A stretch of 64,000 bases of DNA from Hofstenia miamia. Its lineage: Eukaryota; Xenacoelomorpha; Acoela. The DNA lies in assembly GCA_004352715.1 (NCBI GenBank), contig SCFE01000006.1, forward strand, positions 1,467,628-1,531,627. The letters run 5' to 3'. Each line of letters begins with the position of its first letter. Within the stretch, counting starts at the first letter, position 1. A program made the position numbers and the translations under genes. This document shows, in pieces, positions 21,737-35,500 of the stretch. The notes beneath the pieces are model-generated. The model saw only the letters and a program-made list of their open reading frames with translations. It was not told where the DNA came from and made no database searches.

Positions 21737-22411
21737 TCATGCCAACACGTCAGGAGAAACTATTGTTGTGCTGCAAACCTGATTATTCTTGATATACCAT
21801 TTCTTTGTTGGATCATCTATTCTTTGTTTGCGGAGCTGCTGGCGTAGCTCAAATTGTCTCGCTTGCTCTGCTTTGGTCAAATCTGGATTTATATATACAT
21901 TCTTGTATATCGCCTGATGTCGAAGTTCCTTGCTTTTCCTTAGGAGCTCAAGACGTTTAGATAGATCATTAAACGTGACAAGGAGGAGATTCCTATTTGT
22001 TTGCCCTTGTTTCGGGGGAATGCGCTTCACTTTAATCTGAGTTTCTTGTAGTTCAACTGAAATTTTGCCTGCTAGCAGAGTAACGGCTTTGGCGTCTGAC
22101 GTATTTTCAGTTAAACTCATACCTTTGATTAACAGGTTCATGGATTTCTCTTCCTGGCGTTTACTTTCTGCTTGAATTTCTTTTGCCAAGGTGGCGCAGA
22201 TAATTGGTTCTTTGAAGGATTTCGCAACATCTGCGAAAGACGGCTTCATGTAAGCTTGTTCATCTAAGGTTTTCTTCAGTTTCGATATTTGAATGGAAGC
22301 ACAGAAACCACAAATGAAACTTGGTGTCGTATAATCATAATCCTTCTGTATGGCAACAGAGGTCCATATATCGTCGCAGTTGGGTGATGAGCACTCGACC
22401 TCTCGCTTCAC
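21737..22411 (-). CDS. LINE ORF1 (zinc-finger / RNA-binding type)
   Basis: A 224-codon frame immediately upstream of ORF2. Near the N-terminus there is C-x4-C, about 22-25 residues, then C-x2-C (F-I-C-G-F-C), a PHD-like zinc-binding layout known from ORF1 of CR1-type elements. It is followed by a coiled-coil-like, K/E/Q-rich stretch and a basic C-terminal half (K-V-K-R-I-P-P-K, R-Q-F-E-L-R-Q-Q-L-R-K-Q-R), suited to RNA binding. No ATG begins the frame. It remains open upstream to a stop near 22470, so the start codon is lost or non-standard. It probably packages the element RNA with ORF2. Confidence 0.7.
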   Translation of the reverse strand: MKREVECSSPNCDDIWTSVAIQKDYDYTTPSFICGFCASIQISKLKKTLDEQAYMKPSFADVAKSFKEPIICATLAKEIQAESKRQEEKSMNLLIKGMSLTENTSDAKAVTLLAGKISVELQETQIKVKRIPPKQGQTNRNLLLVTFNDLSKRLELLRKSKELRHQAIYKNVYINPDLTKAEQARQFELRQQLRKQRIDDPTKKWYIKNNQVCSTTIVSPDVLA

Positions 22412-22470
22412 GTAGTCTCGCTTCGTGTAGTCATATTCGTGAACGTGATGACTAAATCTAATTAAACTGT

Positions 22471-23230
22471 ATAATAAACAGGCAATGCTTCATATCACTA
22501 ATTTGCTTCATGGCCTTACACTACGTTATATGGAAATGATTGTGGAATAAAAATTATTTTAAAATTTATAATTTGTTCTAAATTGTTTTATATTTAATGC
22601 CAATATTCTTGGTTGCTCATTTCTAGGTGCCATTACTCAGAAATATTAATGCTGTTAATATCCTAAACCTATAAAGTAAATACATTAAAAGTATTTTAAG
22701 TAAACTTTTAAACGTTGATCCGGTTAATCGTTGAAGCTATTTTCGAAATGTAATAGAAGCCTGTCAAATTGTTATTTCGTTTTCTAAATAAAAATTAATA
22801 TCGTAATAACTTCGCCTTATTTGTGATTGTAAAAAATTCGATTTGAATAAAAGTCTGGGAAATATTCCTTTCCTGAATTTTGTAAGCACAGAATCGCACG
22901 TATATTGAAGTTGGCAGAAGTTATTTTTCAAGTTGTGAAACGATGAATTATTGCATTTTTGCTTTTAAGTTTTTTAAAATTAGTTTTTTCAAGATAGTAG
23001 AAAACCTTGAACTCTACTACTGATTTAAATAACCAATTTTGCTTAGCATACTATACTAACTTTATGATTGAATATATTGTTGCTCAATAAGTGTCTTACG
23101 AGATTCGTTTTTATTTAAACAAAATTTCAATAAGCTTTTTGTGTTACATTCATTTTAGAAAATTTTTTAGGTTTTGGGTAATGTAGTTTAGCAGAATTGC
23201 TCATTTCGAGTGGGCGTTTTTGTCATTCAA
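22471..23230. other. Region upstream of the F-box gene (possible promoter/5' UTR)
   Basis: AT-rich with no coding frame. It should contain the promoter and leader of the FBXL gene. No TATA box or initiator can be singled out with confidence in such AT-rich sequence. CAG- and TAG-type acceptors just upstream of 23231 leave open a 5' UTR intron or trans-splicing. Confidence 0.35.
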
Positions 23231-23594
23231 ATGTCTACTACTCATTTTAACAGTGGAAGGTTACGCTTGCAATTAAATGGCTATTCCAATGGAGTTAACG
23301 GTAACGTTAATTCTGATATGGTAATGCACGTCTAATTCATATTGTTCTTATAAAGTCTTTTTTAGTTTGTTTCATCAAACAACTTAATTGACAAAAAGTT
23401 ATCAAGAGAAATTTTACTCCGCATATTTTCATATCTAGATGTAGTTACTTTGTGTCGTTGTTCCCAAGTTTCTAAAGTATCCTTAGTTTTTTGTATAAAA
23501 AAACTGACAGCAATTTTAGGCTTGGTATAATTTAGCAGTAGATGGTAGTAACTGGAAACGCATAGATTTGTTTTCCTATCAAACTGGTATTGAG
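23231..23594 (+). CDS. FBXL20: FBXL exons 1-3: N-terminus and F-box
   Basis: Exon 1 (23231-23320) encodes a variable, asparagine-rich leader. Exon 2 (23366-23476) begins F-V-S-S-N-N and carries most of the F-box up to Q-V-S-K. Exon 3 (23520-23594) continues A-W-Y-N-L-A-V-D-G-S-N-W-K-R-I-D-L-F, which matches the vertebrate protein almost residue by residue. The two introns between them are 45 and 43 bp. Confidence 0.9.
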
Positions 23595-26500
23595 GTATGT
23601 AAATACAAGCTTTCTATCTTTGATAGATATTTTTATATTGCATATGCATTTTATTTGTAAAATTTGTTGTTGATGGTGATTGTACCATAAGTTTTCCATT
23701 TTCAGAAAAATCAATCAGTATTTGTTTTTGGTTGCTGAAAATAACATTTGATTTTGTAAGTATTTCTTAGAACCACATCACCAATTGTGATGAATGAAGA
23801 GCAGCACAATAGACGAACAGATTGCTTGAGAAAAGAAGACCAGTCCTTTTTTATATGCAGTGTGTTAATTGAAAGTAAAACTTACCTCTAAAACGCACGA
23901 AAATATACAAGTAGCTATGGTGCTAAATTTATTTTCACTGACTGCTCACAAGCGAATATACCCCAAATACAGACGAATAAGTTCGGACTACTTTGTACTG
24001 TTTATTCATTGAATTTGTTTTTGCAATTTGCTTCTTATCTGGGAGCAATATATTCTTGAGTAAATGTTATAATGTTACTAATATGAGATTTAGTTCATTT
24101 TCATTTTTTATTTCTATCATCTTGGCTATTCATACACCATTTTTTTTTGAAATTGAAATTTGGGTAAGGCATTTTATTTTATATGAAAATTGAAAAACAT
24201 TAAGATTTATTTGGTATAAGGTATAGTGTTACGTTGAAAATTAAGAGATAAATTAATAGGAAGAGAAATCCCTAAACAATATTTTTCTTGTATCATCTAA
24301 ATGTATTCTCATTAAATTATTCTATTAAACTTAAAAGTATACATGTTGCATTTTCCCAAATGTATTTACTTGAGATTTAAGAGTTTCTGATTATTTTTCT
24401 ATTTTCCATCGATTACTGCATCAAATTTGTATGTGCAAGGACAATTTCATTAAAAATAAGTCAGTTATTGATTTTACTTCAACACTTATTCAGTAACTGT
24501 GTATCTGCACAAAATGAAAAATTAGCTTTTGTAAGCTCTACTCGAAAAGGAAACTAAAAAATCAGATAGGAGATGTGTGGTAAAATGTATATTTCAAATT
24601 TTATATGGATTGAATTTGCAACTTTGAAAAGAAATTAGTAATATTAATATTTCATATGATTTCGACTGATTTGTGGTGCATACTATTATATTTATCTTGG
24701 AATAAAAATTTGTTATTGTCGTTGTCACTGTAATGTGAAATGGTAGTATGCTTTAACTTTGCTTTATTCTTTGATGTTAATTGCTTTCAACTCATTTTAG
24801 TAGGATGTAATCCTCGAGGAATTAGTTTGTAGGAGTCTAGTTGGTTTTATTACTGTTCAGTTTTTTGTGTATTGCAAATTTATTTCTTATTATTAAGCCT
24901 TGTTGACTACTTATTTTTTTCGGCAATGTATCAATAAATGTATTGCTTTCAATAGAAATTCAACCAGGTTTGGAATTAAAATCTTGATTATTTGAACAGA
25001 TTATTATTCCTTGATGATTATACGTCAATCAATGACAAATTCGGCATTTTTGTGGAATGAATTATTATTTTCGTGTGAATGTTCTTATATTTGTCAGTTT
25101 TGTGATATATTAATAATTGCTTTTTTGGTTCAACATCCTTCTTTCACTGCTTATGAATCATATTCATATCGGTATAATTAGTATTTATGTATAATCATTG
25201 TAATGCTTGTGACAATAATATAAAATACATTTACTAAGCATTTGTATTTAGCATTCTGTAGTAGATGGTATATCAGAACGAGCCCACAATTTTCTGAAAG
25301 AGTTGCATTTGAAAGGCTGTCAAAATGTATATGACGCTTCTTTAAAGTAATATTCATTTTCATTACTTTCCACTTAATTTACTTTTAGAATGTTTGCGCA
25401 AAGATGCCCAAATATTGAAGATATCAATCTTGAAGATTGTCGTCGCATCACTGACGAAACCTGCTTTGCTCTTGCTAAATACACACGAAATCTTAGAATT
25501 TTGAATTTAAAATCATGCAGTGAAATCACAAATGCTTCGCTAGAAGCCATAGGGTATATTTCGATTTAAGAATGATAATGCAATAAAATTTACACTTTCA
25601 GACATTCTTATGCAATAATTCTGCGAAAACAATTCTTCAATGTTTATTTTGGGTTACTGAACGATAAATGTAATGTAACTTAATTCGAATTCTTTTTGTT
25701 GGCACATATTTATGTAATGTAGCATGTATCGGTTAATGTATTACAAAAATTATAAAATTTTCCTACATTTATGTATTTGATATCCTGTTGAGATTTATTC
25801 TATATTTTTATGTTTGTAATATAAAATATGTCGACAGTTACTAATTCCTATGTTTGAAAATTTAACCCTATTTCTACTGTAATCTTGGGGGATTCCCCAT
25901 AACTTTTCAACAAAAAATTCTATGAATTTGACAGTTACACAAATATTCACCATTGTGTTCTGGCTAAATGTGTAACATGATCTTTTTTTTGACGCAATAT
26001 TTTGGTTAATGACGTCAAAATTATATAAGGACTAATGGGAATTTCTTGACTAAATTTTCAGTTAGAGAAAGTGACATAGACGTACATTTAATTCAAATTA
26101 GCCACTAGTTTATTATAAAGGGCCATTATGAAATTTTGTAAGACCTTTTCACGGAACCGACAACATGGAAGAGATGTCGTTAAAAATTTATAATTTTGGC
26201 TAAGGTTCAACTGTATCGAATGATAATTCATTACAACTTATATAGAAGCCTATATATTTTTATTATTATGACGTTATTTTTTCATAAACATTTACAATCT
26301 GTTGGTAATCACGTTATAAATCCTAATCTTTCCAGATATATCATGATATTCTACATATTACATTACATATACTTGAAAAAAAAATTTTCTTCCATTTGCA
26401 ATTATTAAAGTGAGAAAAGAAACTATTAGGGTTCGCAATCTCAAACTAATTTATCAATTCCCCTAGATTGAAATCCCATATGTATTTAGTCCCAGGAAAA

Positions 26501-29500
26501 CTCGGGTGGGATATAGTGCTCTGTTTTTTAAATAAACATCGGAGGCTACACTGTTTTAAACAGGGCTTCAAAACTGGAGCCAAGGCCCAGTGCATTTTGC
26601 AAAATTTATATTGTAGACCTTTTCACTCTTTTCCATCAAGTTTTAATGTTTGAATTCTAAAATTGAAACTTTTCATCGCTAGTATATTAGCAAGTAATAA
26701 TAAGGGTTGACAAGATTTTTTTATTTCGATGTTGCATGTAGCAGAAATTCCTTATGAATCGTAGATAGGCATATACAATGTTTTAGTGTTTAGTGCCTAT
26801 GGTTCTCTGTATTGACAGAAAAATTGAATATAAATTGAATTAGCCGAAATTAATAATTGCAAATGTCGTTTTGCATTCGACTTATGATTCATTAACAAAA
26901 GATTTATTGCATGGGAAATTTATTGAAAATTGTATGAGATTGCTCAAACATACTTAAATATAATAACGATATTTTTCAAATTCTTTTGTCTAAAAATTCA
27001 TCGCTAATTAAAATTGATTTAGTTTTGGTTTTCTCCTTGACTTTGTTTACAGATGAAAGCACTTGTGGGTTTTCTCGACATTCTCACATTTCACAATAGT
27101 TATAAATATACATTATCGTGGTTGGCGGTACTACTATAAACTGAATAAAGTTGTTATATCGATTGGATATTATTGCAATAGAATTACTAGTAGAATTCTG
27201 ATTGAAAACTGAGAGACCACTTTGGCCGATCAAATTTATCTAAAATTTTAACATGATTGTTTACTATCCTTGTCCATTCCAGTATACACTAAAAAATTCT
27301 AAAAATTTATACACCGTATCAAATTCAATAAAATCAAAACATTTAATTTTGGGTGCACATTTTGGATTTAAGTACTATATTCTTGATTATCAATTGCCTT
27401 CAAGATGGCATTGCGATTTTTGTTTTGCCTTTATGGTATAGTAGTTTCTAAAGCTCGTAAAAGTAAATAAAGTTAAAATGTTTTTGGTCAAAAACATTGT
27501 AGTTTTTTGGAACATGACAAACGTGATTTTTGCAAATATTAAGCATTGCTGTAGGTAAAAAAAATAATATATTTGATTAGGTCAAAATTTCATGTTTTAT
27601 TTCAAAATATTACATTTGATTATTTAATTAATAAATATCTATATTTTTTCGAAATTTTCCCCAAAATTTGAATTAAAATCAAAATAGTTAGTAGAAACCC
27701 GCTAAACAATCCACCAAATACAGCTAAGCTTCAAATCATCCAGTATTCTAACTGAATGAAGTTTCTTGCAACTACAAAAATCTTTAAGAAATTATCGACA
27801 TTTTTATGTTGAGCATTATATTTTGTCATATTTTATAGCACGTTTTCAGTAGTACATCCTCATTTTGAAGTTATTAGGTCAATATAAGGCAAAATTTCTT
27901 AGTTTTTGCTCAATTTTGTAGTCAAAACAGTATTTAGCTGTAAAAAATTATCGCCCTAGTAATGACTATATATAACTCATTATCCAATACAAAGTAAGTT
28001 CACTAAAACTGCATTTATATATGTATATTTATATGCTTTATTTTTTATTAAAATGATTTTGTATCTAAATACTAAAAGAGCCGATATATATTTTCTGAAT
28101 TTATAATAAATTTTCCACCGAAAACAGTGTTGGAATTAATATTTTTGAAATCTGGTATTTATTTATATACAAATGCATGTATATTACATGTAATTATATA
28201 TTTTTTCTGAAATTTGATTTGCTATAAGTCTTCATGTTTTAGCAAAGGCTGTCCGCAATTACAGATCATTGATATATCATGGTGTTGTGATATCAATATC
28301 CATGGTATTCAAAATCTAACTGATGGCTGTCCACGCCTTACACACATTACTTGTACAGGTTGTTCAAATGTAAGCAACATTTATAAAGTTGTTTTATGTT
28401 TGTAGAATTTTGAGCTTCTTGAACTTCAATTTGTTTCTCATTTTTATTGACATTTGCGGATCATCAAACAAACTTGTTGAGCATTATAATTTAAGCAATT
28501 TTGTGAATAACCAAAATCATTGTGTGTGGAAGGTTCTGAATGCCTATTGCTAGGATGATCTAATTCATTTTTCCGTGGTCGAAGTCTAAATTTCCAATGT
28601 CTAAATGGTTTTCCATAATTGTAAGATTTCTTTCTAAGCTACCACTGTTAACTCGAATTATGTAATCCACAGTATTTAAGGATTTACTTTTGTCGTTGTT
28701 AACAATTGCCTTTGGAAATGCTTACTCCTAATGTTGTTTGTTTGAGTATGGGTGTAAAATTTGCTGTATTTTGGTTTGAACGTACGTTTTCAGCATTGCT
28801 AAAGTTGTTGTTGCAATGGCTTTACTGTTTTCATAATCCTGTTTTAATCGAACAATGCTTTGTTTTTATTACAAAGCTCAATTGTCTTGTATTCTCCAAT
28901 CACATTTCTCGTGTTACTTGCCTGGAGATTTGTGCTAATTTAGTCCTACGGTAACACTCAATTTAGTAAGAAGTCAAGTGAAATGAAGCATTTTTATATT
29001 TTCTCATTTGTATTACAATTAGGAATGTCTTTGTGTTAAAGCAATTTTTTCTTATAACCTAAATTTTAAACACGACAAATGTTTGTATGACGTAAGAAAA
29101 ATTTTTAAATAGTTTTTTGAAAATGATAAGCTTAAGTGTGCTTTCTCACTATATAAAACTGCAAATACTCAAGGTTATTTAGAACTTGTATTTACTCTGC
29201 TTAATATAGCTTCTATTAGCATTAGCTAAACTGTGCATTTAAATATACTGACCCTATTTATAAGTCTTGTTTTATTTTTTAAAGCAGAGTGCTTGTATTC
29301 ATTCTTTGTTCACACGGTGCATTGTACTTCTTAGTTTCGCTCACGCTCATTATTTAGATTGGAGATGACTCTTTAAACAAAATTGCGAGCAAATGTCCTG
29401 ACCTACTTGTACTCAACGTTCAGCACTGCAATGTAATTATTTCTTTATTTAACATAATTCTGTAATTGCTAGTGTTTATGGACTTAATGTTAACGAAAAT

Positions 29501-32500
29501 GTTGTTACATATAATATATTTTAGCATTTATGCTTCAAATACATCACCTTAGCCAATTGTTTCGACCCCAAATCGTAAATTTCTTTTTATTCAAATTTAT
29601 TGACATACCAGCAAAATTTACTAATAAATTATTTTTTCAAAGTAACTAATAATTTTTTAAATTTGTGAATTTTTAACAGTATGTATTCTTGCCTATAATT
29701 AAGTTACTCCTGAAAACATATAACTAAATGTATCCTCCGTTTTTTGAATATCGTCTTTAATTTGACTGCTTCATGTGTCACTAGAAATTTTGTTCTAGAT
29801 CAGCTATCAAATGAGTATTCATCTTTGATAAGCTTTATAGTACTGTTCTTGGAATATTTCCTCTTTAGTCGGGAATAGTTTATTATTGATTTTTGCTTGA
29901 TTAGCGATATTTCGAAAGCAATACTCATGAAATTAATTTAGCGGAATAAGTTCGATAATACGATCAATTCTGGTGGTGTTACATTTAAATTAATATTGTA
30001 TGAGGTAATCACGGGCGTATCCAGTTTTTAACAATTTGAAATTCAAAAACAGTGTTCAAAACTATTGAGCCTGTGAATCACGAGAAACGTCTGCAGTAAT
30101 AAGAACGTTTTTTCACGAAGCGACGCACTGTATTGTATAGAAGAGTTTACACTGTTCATTACGCATATATCCTAATTTTTTCTGGGAGTGTGCTCACTTT
30201 CCAGTCATAGTTGCGCCTCTGTGTGGCAATGTTCCTGCAGTTATCCAGAAATATAATTTAGAAGTTACAAAGATGTTCGTTTTAGCTATAAAGTTATTAA
30301 AATCAATAAATTATTTTGGTCTAATATACCTGATAATGAAAATTTTCGGCTTTTGTAAACAATTCAACATTGTCCCTTTGTGCATGTCCGAGTGCTGTCG
30401 AACGGATATTCTCTGTGTGCAATATATTATATATAAAAAATAGAAATTTACCCATTCCAGGGGGCATTGTTTAATGTCCGCCCCGCCCGTCAGGTGTTCA
30501 AAATTGATTGGTTACATCAAAAAAAAATTTCAGCAAAATATTAAAAAAGTTAAAAACTAAGTTCCCGAATTGCATTATTAGGTCTATTTATTCAATATTT
30601 TCAAAAATTTTCGCGGGGCTTCGCCCCGCTTTCTTCACTCATTTGATCATGATAGAGATTTTCACCCCCACGTCAAAAAATCCAACGTACGCCTTTGGAA
30701 ATTCATTCAAAATGCTGTATACATTGACTTTGATTAATTGAATTTTCAGTATAAATAGGGGTTTGTACTGAGAGATAAGAGAATTCAATATGCTAATACA
30801 TACTAGACATCTGGGTATGCACAACTGCAATTTGCAAAAAACATCATATATGAACATTCATTGATTGGAATCAATTGCAGACAAAACTGTTTGCTATCTT
30901 TAGTGCTTCGCCATCTAAACCTACGTTGTGCATATTTGCTATATCCATCACTTAATTTCTTTGCAAAGCTACTAAATTTGTTCTTTCATAGCAAATGTAA
31001 TGTCTTATGATGTGCATTTAATTTCCGTAAATCAGTATTATGTTCCCATCCTACGCTTTCATAAATGAAAATTAAATTTCCTACGCTTTTGTTTATATTG
31101 TGGAGCAATCCAGTAACTTTCATTGCTGCCAATTTGTAATTTAAAGTTACATACATTCAATAATTGATGTTTTGAGGTGCCGTGATGATAAATTTTCTTT
31201 GAAAAATTTGTGTGCAGTTAATTAGCACTGTCTGCATTTTATTCCACTTCAGTTATTAACTTTAAGCAAAGACTCGCAATCAAAATAAGCTTCCGTTTAG
31301 TAGTGCTAATTGATTCTTCCAAACCTGTTCTATCGTTTTCTTTATTTTAGGCAATAACTAGTGCAGGTGTTCAAAATTTGGCTTCGCATTGTCACAAGTT
31401 ACGAAGCATCTGTTTATCCAATTGTACACAAATCACAGATTCTGCTTTAGTTTCAATAGCAGAAAATTGTGAAGAGCTCTCGTAATTTTTTCATTTGCTA
31501 TTATATTTCATTATTAACTTTTTAAAAAATGACTTTCAATCCAGGGCATCGGATTCAAGTGTTTTGTAAACAAATTCAAAGTGAAATGTTAATAAATACA
31601 AAGACAGTTTTTCGAAAATCTCAGCTAATTTATTTAAGTGAGCTAATGTAGGTAATGCATAAGTGTCAAGCTTTTGACACAAATTGACTTAGCGCCATGA
31701 AGCAATATATCGATATACGTTTGCTTAACTTTTGTTTACCATGTCGATTGAAGGCGTTTAATCACTTCAGAGTTGTAAGTGAACCGCGTGTTTTCTACTC
31801 TCCGGTCGGCTCGTTTTTGCGGCGCTGTGCCAGCGTGGCTCTTGTTTTCAATCGTAATATTTCGGACCTGCTCAAAATTTGCAAACCAAGTTTTGAAGAG
31901 GATAAGGTTTTGCATGACCATCAAATTTCATAGGATTTACTGGAACTAAATAGTTCAGTGTGACTGGTAGCATAAATTGCTAATTTCAGCAGGTTATTGT
32001 TGTACCGACTAGAGATGCGGTGTATCGCGGTAGCGATTTATATAATTGCGGTGGTTAGCGGTAGTGATAAAACAACTTGCGGTGGCATAAAAGTTACACA
32101 GAAAACGTGTTTTATATTAATATTTACAATCCTTAAGTATTTCTCAAAAAAACTGTTTCTGAAGCAAAACTAAGAGATTTCACGTACAAAATATTAAAAG
32201 TAATTTTTATATATTTCATGGAAAATTTGATAATACCTTAATAAAATTGAACGGTGACAAAATACCTTAAGAATTTGTCTTTATGCTTTTCTACGAATGA
32301 TCCATAACCCTAAAAAAATTCAGAAATATCTATCTTTTCTTATGAAGATAAAATAATGGTGAAATGTTTTCTCTGCTTTGGAAATAACTGTACCGCGCTC
32401 ATCTCTACTATTTTTAAAAATTTAGCGCACTCCGGCTCTGCCTCACTATTCTTAGAAAATATTAGGTCTAGCCCATGTCGACTTCTGAATCAGCATCATA

Positions 32501-35500
32501 TTGGATATGTAATCTTTAAGAACGCACACATGCAGCACGCTTTAACAGCGATTTGATTATGAAGCCTTATTGTTTATTTTACTTACAAGTATAGATTTAA
32601 AAATTTTGCGGAGTTGAAATAACATTCAGTCTATACTGAATATACAAATAAAAAAATTCCTAGGCAGGTATGATTACATAAATTCTATAAATTCAGTAAA
32701 TGGGTCTAATACGTTGGAGTGATTTTTCAAAATCAGCAAATGAGTGGGAATGGTCACTCTTTATTGACACGCTTTTAGTCTTGGTTACTATCAATAAAGA
32801 TTTATGTTAATTGGCACTTAAAACTAGAACAAGTTGATTGAAACAATCGGCCACCAATATGTTGAAATATTTGTGTTTAATGAATACTCCTTTAAACTTT
32901 AAACATATCAAAATTCGGATTCCCCAAACTGCTAGACCTTTGGATTAGGTCTTGCTCCATTTTGAGGCGAGTAATTAATCCCTGGTTCAATTTGCCATTT
33001 CCATTTTCTACAAAACCAAAAATCGTGGAATTTTAAATATATTATATATTTAACGCAATTTTTAGAATACATAGTTTCAATTTCGTAGATATCTGCACTA
33101 AATTTATTTAAGCGAGCATAGCATAAATTAACACTTTCTGTAACAAATTTCTTCAATTTGTTTTAGTGATGCGATCGCAGTTATCTTTATCATTATAAAT
33201 TAAAAGTTGTTTCTGTGAATGAGTCATTTCGTTTTAATAGCCTACGCTTTACTTCTAATTTCTATTATTTTTTTCAATTAAAATTAACCTTGGGGACCCA
33301 AAACGTCAGCAGTATCTAAAAAAATATTTTTTGGTCATACACAGTTATAATTGATAGGATAATTGTAAAAATGTGAGTGTTGCAATTTTTGGCTAATTTG
33401 TTACAAATTTGGCCTTGGGTCATATATGACCCGATGGGCCTTATGGTTGGTAGTTCATTACATATAGTAAACTTACTTATAGTAAACATCAAACAAAAAC
33501 AGCTTTTAAATACTTACGAGGCAAAAAACATTTATTGTAATACTTTCAAATTCTTCTAACTCGGCTATAAAAGGCACATAATCAATTTAAAAACCACGAC
33601 TTGACAACAATATGCTCATTCACAAAATCCGCCATCTTTGTGATGCAATTATGTAAATGTGTTGCACAATCTTGGCACCAAACCTCCGCAGTTTACGGGT
33701 CATATGTGGGACTTTGGGCTGCAGAAACGATATTTTTTGTCTCACAATAGATAAACCACAGTGATGCTCTAAAATGATGGTGTCATATATGACCCCAGGG
33801 GTCCCCAGGTTTAAGTTATCACCATACATGTACTCTACGATATTTTCAAAACGTACTTGTACAATTACAATAAGGAATGGTTGGAGCAAATAATGCACTA
33901 ATAATTTTTTATAATTTTACTATTCCTATTTTTATGTTGTTACCTCAAGCAACTAGTCTGTTTCCAGTTAATTGCATACAATACATGGATTAAGGAAATA
34001 TATAACACTAATTGGCGATGCAAATTACATTTTCTTAGATTAATTTACTGATTGTAGCAAGGGAAATTTTGAATGAAATTATAAAACCGTATATTTTAAT
34101 ATTTTTTTATTTAACATTCATTACACCTTGGCTAAGGCTGTTTCATCCCACTTAAAATGTTGATTATTAATATTTCAAATCCAATTATCAAATTATATAT
34201 GGTAAATGCTACTAGTTGCAAATGATAATGAAATAAAATCATGCTGTTGTCAGAATTTCGAATTTTTACAATTCATTGTGTTTGTTGAATAGGCAGTGAC
34301 CAAACATTAAAATCGAATGCTGCTAAATAAGAATATCATATCGAAAGTCCAACGATTAACATTTCAGTATTTTTTGGTGCGAAACTGCCACGTTTATCAA
34401 TTGTAGTATCACCAGTTACAGAAAAGTGATGTATGTCTTCAGCCGAGGAAACTAGTATAACCAAAGTTTTTCTAGCAGAAATGTTTAGTTGTAGGATGAC
34501 GTGCTTATTATTTTCCCAAAAACGAGAGGATTATCATATAGTCTAAATCACGAGCTTAAGATATCTTAGAGTTCTTTTTCAATAGTCAATGCCACCATTC
34601 TAACGAATTTAGGCGCATTTGATGCAAGTACATCATGGGAATTTGTAATTGATTGGATTGAAGCATAGTTGCATGGACATGGTGTAACAGACGCTTCTAT
34701 TTTAGTGATTATTAATATCTGCTATTGCTGAATCTTGATGGTGACTTCAAAATGTAGCGTAACGATTTAAGTTTAGGAAGTAGGTACAAAGCACGTCCAA
34801 TATTTCTATTCCATTCATTGTGAAAGATTGTGTCAACGAATTTTGAAGGCTAATGATAACATACTGAAACACTATGTAGTTTTGGCATCTTTGAAAATTC
34901 GAGCTGGCGAAAGACATGTTGTAATGGTTCATTCCAGTTATGTGCACTCTCCATTAGTTTTTGGTTTCGTGGTATCCCGCTTTACATTTTTTCGCATCTT
35001 CTTGTTTTGCATTTTCGCTTAGATTGTAATTGGCATTTGATACTTAATATCGTTTGATTATGTTGTATAAGTTTGCAAGGTTCACAGTTCATTATACAAC
35101 TGAGAGAACTCATTGGATTGTTTTATTGTAGCAGGAGTTCCGTCAGAAAACGTAAAAAATCTAGCAAAAAGCAAATAAACCGCAGCTGTATCAAATTACG
35201 ATAGTTTAACGATATCAGTCCATATACAAGTGATAGCGCACATAATACCTTCTTCAACAGAACTCAGTATTTCACTTTGAGTGGTAGACTAGGTTAAATA
35301 ATGCTTCCATACCTTTCTTTTGGTTATCGCTTTTAGATGGCGACATTAGAATGCTCTTCTATTCATTACAGATGTTGCAAAATGATACTAAATGTTTTGA
35401 AAATGCTTTAAGGCCCTCAAATAATTTGATATCCTATAAAATTGCATTAATGAGAACCCAAGGAGAAGCCAACAAAATAATGTCAAAGAAACACCAACAT

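Larger units (their letters stand above)
19101..22470 (-). mobile_element. CR1/Jockey-like LINE, nearly complete
   Basis: It has an ORF1 with a zinc-binding N-terminus, an ORF2 with endonuclease and reverse transcriptase, and a (TTA)n tail at 19101-19114 right after the ORF2 end. A short direct repeat (GACTAC..GAAGCGAGA twice, about 22385-22430) lies at the 5' side. It is clearly less AT-rich than its surroundings and carries only one obvious frameshift, so it is the youngest retroelement in the window. Confidence 0.85.
28370..31350 (+). other. FBXL introns 6 and 7 (around exon 7)
   Basis: 988 bp and 1,918 bp, AT-rich. A short palindromic piece 'gcggggcttcgccccgc' occurs at 30614-30630. No coding or transposon signal. 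Confidence 0.7.

Noticed and set aside
19264-21782. Plus-strand open frames opposite the LINE
   Set aside because: They are shadows of ORF2 on the minus strand and carry no motifs.
25262-25270. Alternative acceptor TCTGTAG for exon 4
   Set aside because: It would shift the frame and remove the V-V-D-G-I-S motif that aligns with the family.
28706-28954. Plus-strand 82-codon frame in intron 6 as a gene
   Set aside because: It lies wholly inside an intron of the F-box gene, has no motif and has biased AT-rich codons.
30614-30630. Bacterial-type transcription terminator
   Set aside because: The hairpin is not followed by a T-run and lies in a eukaryotic intron.
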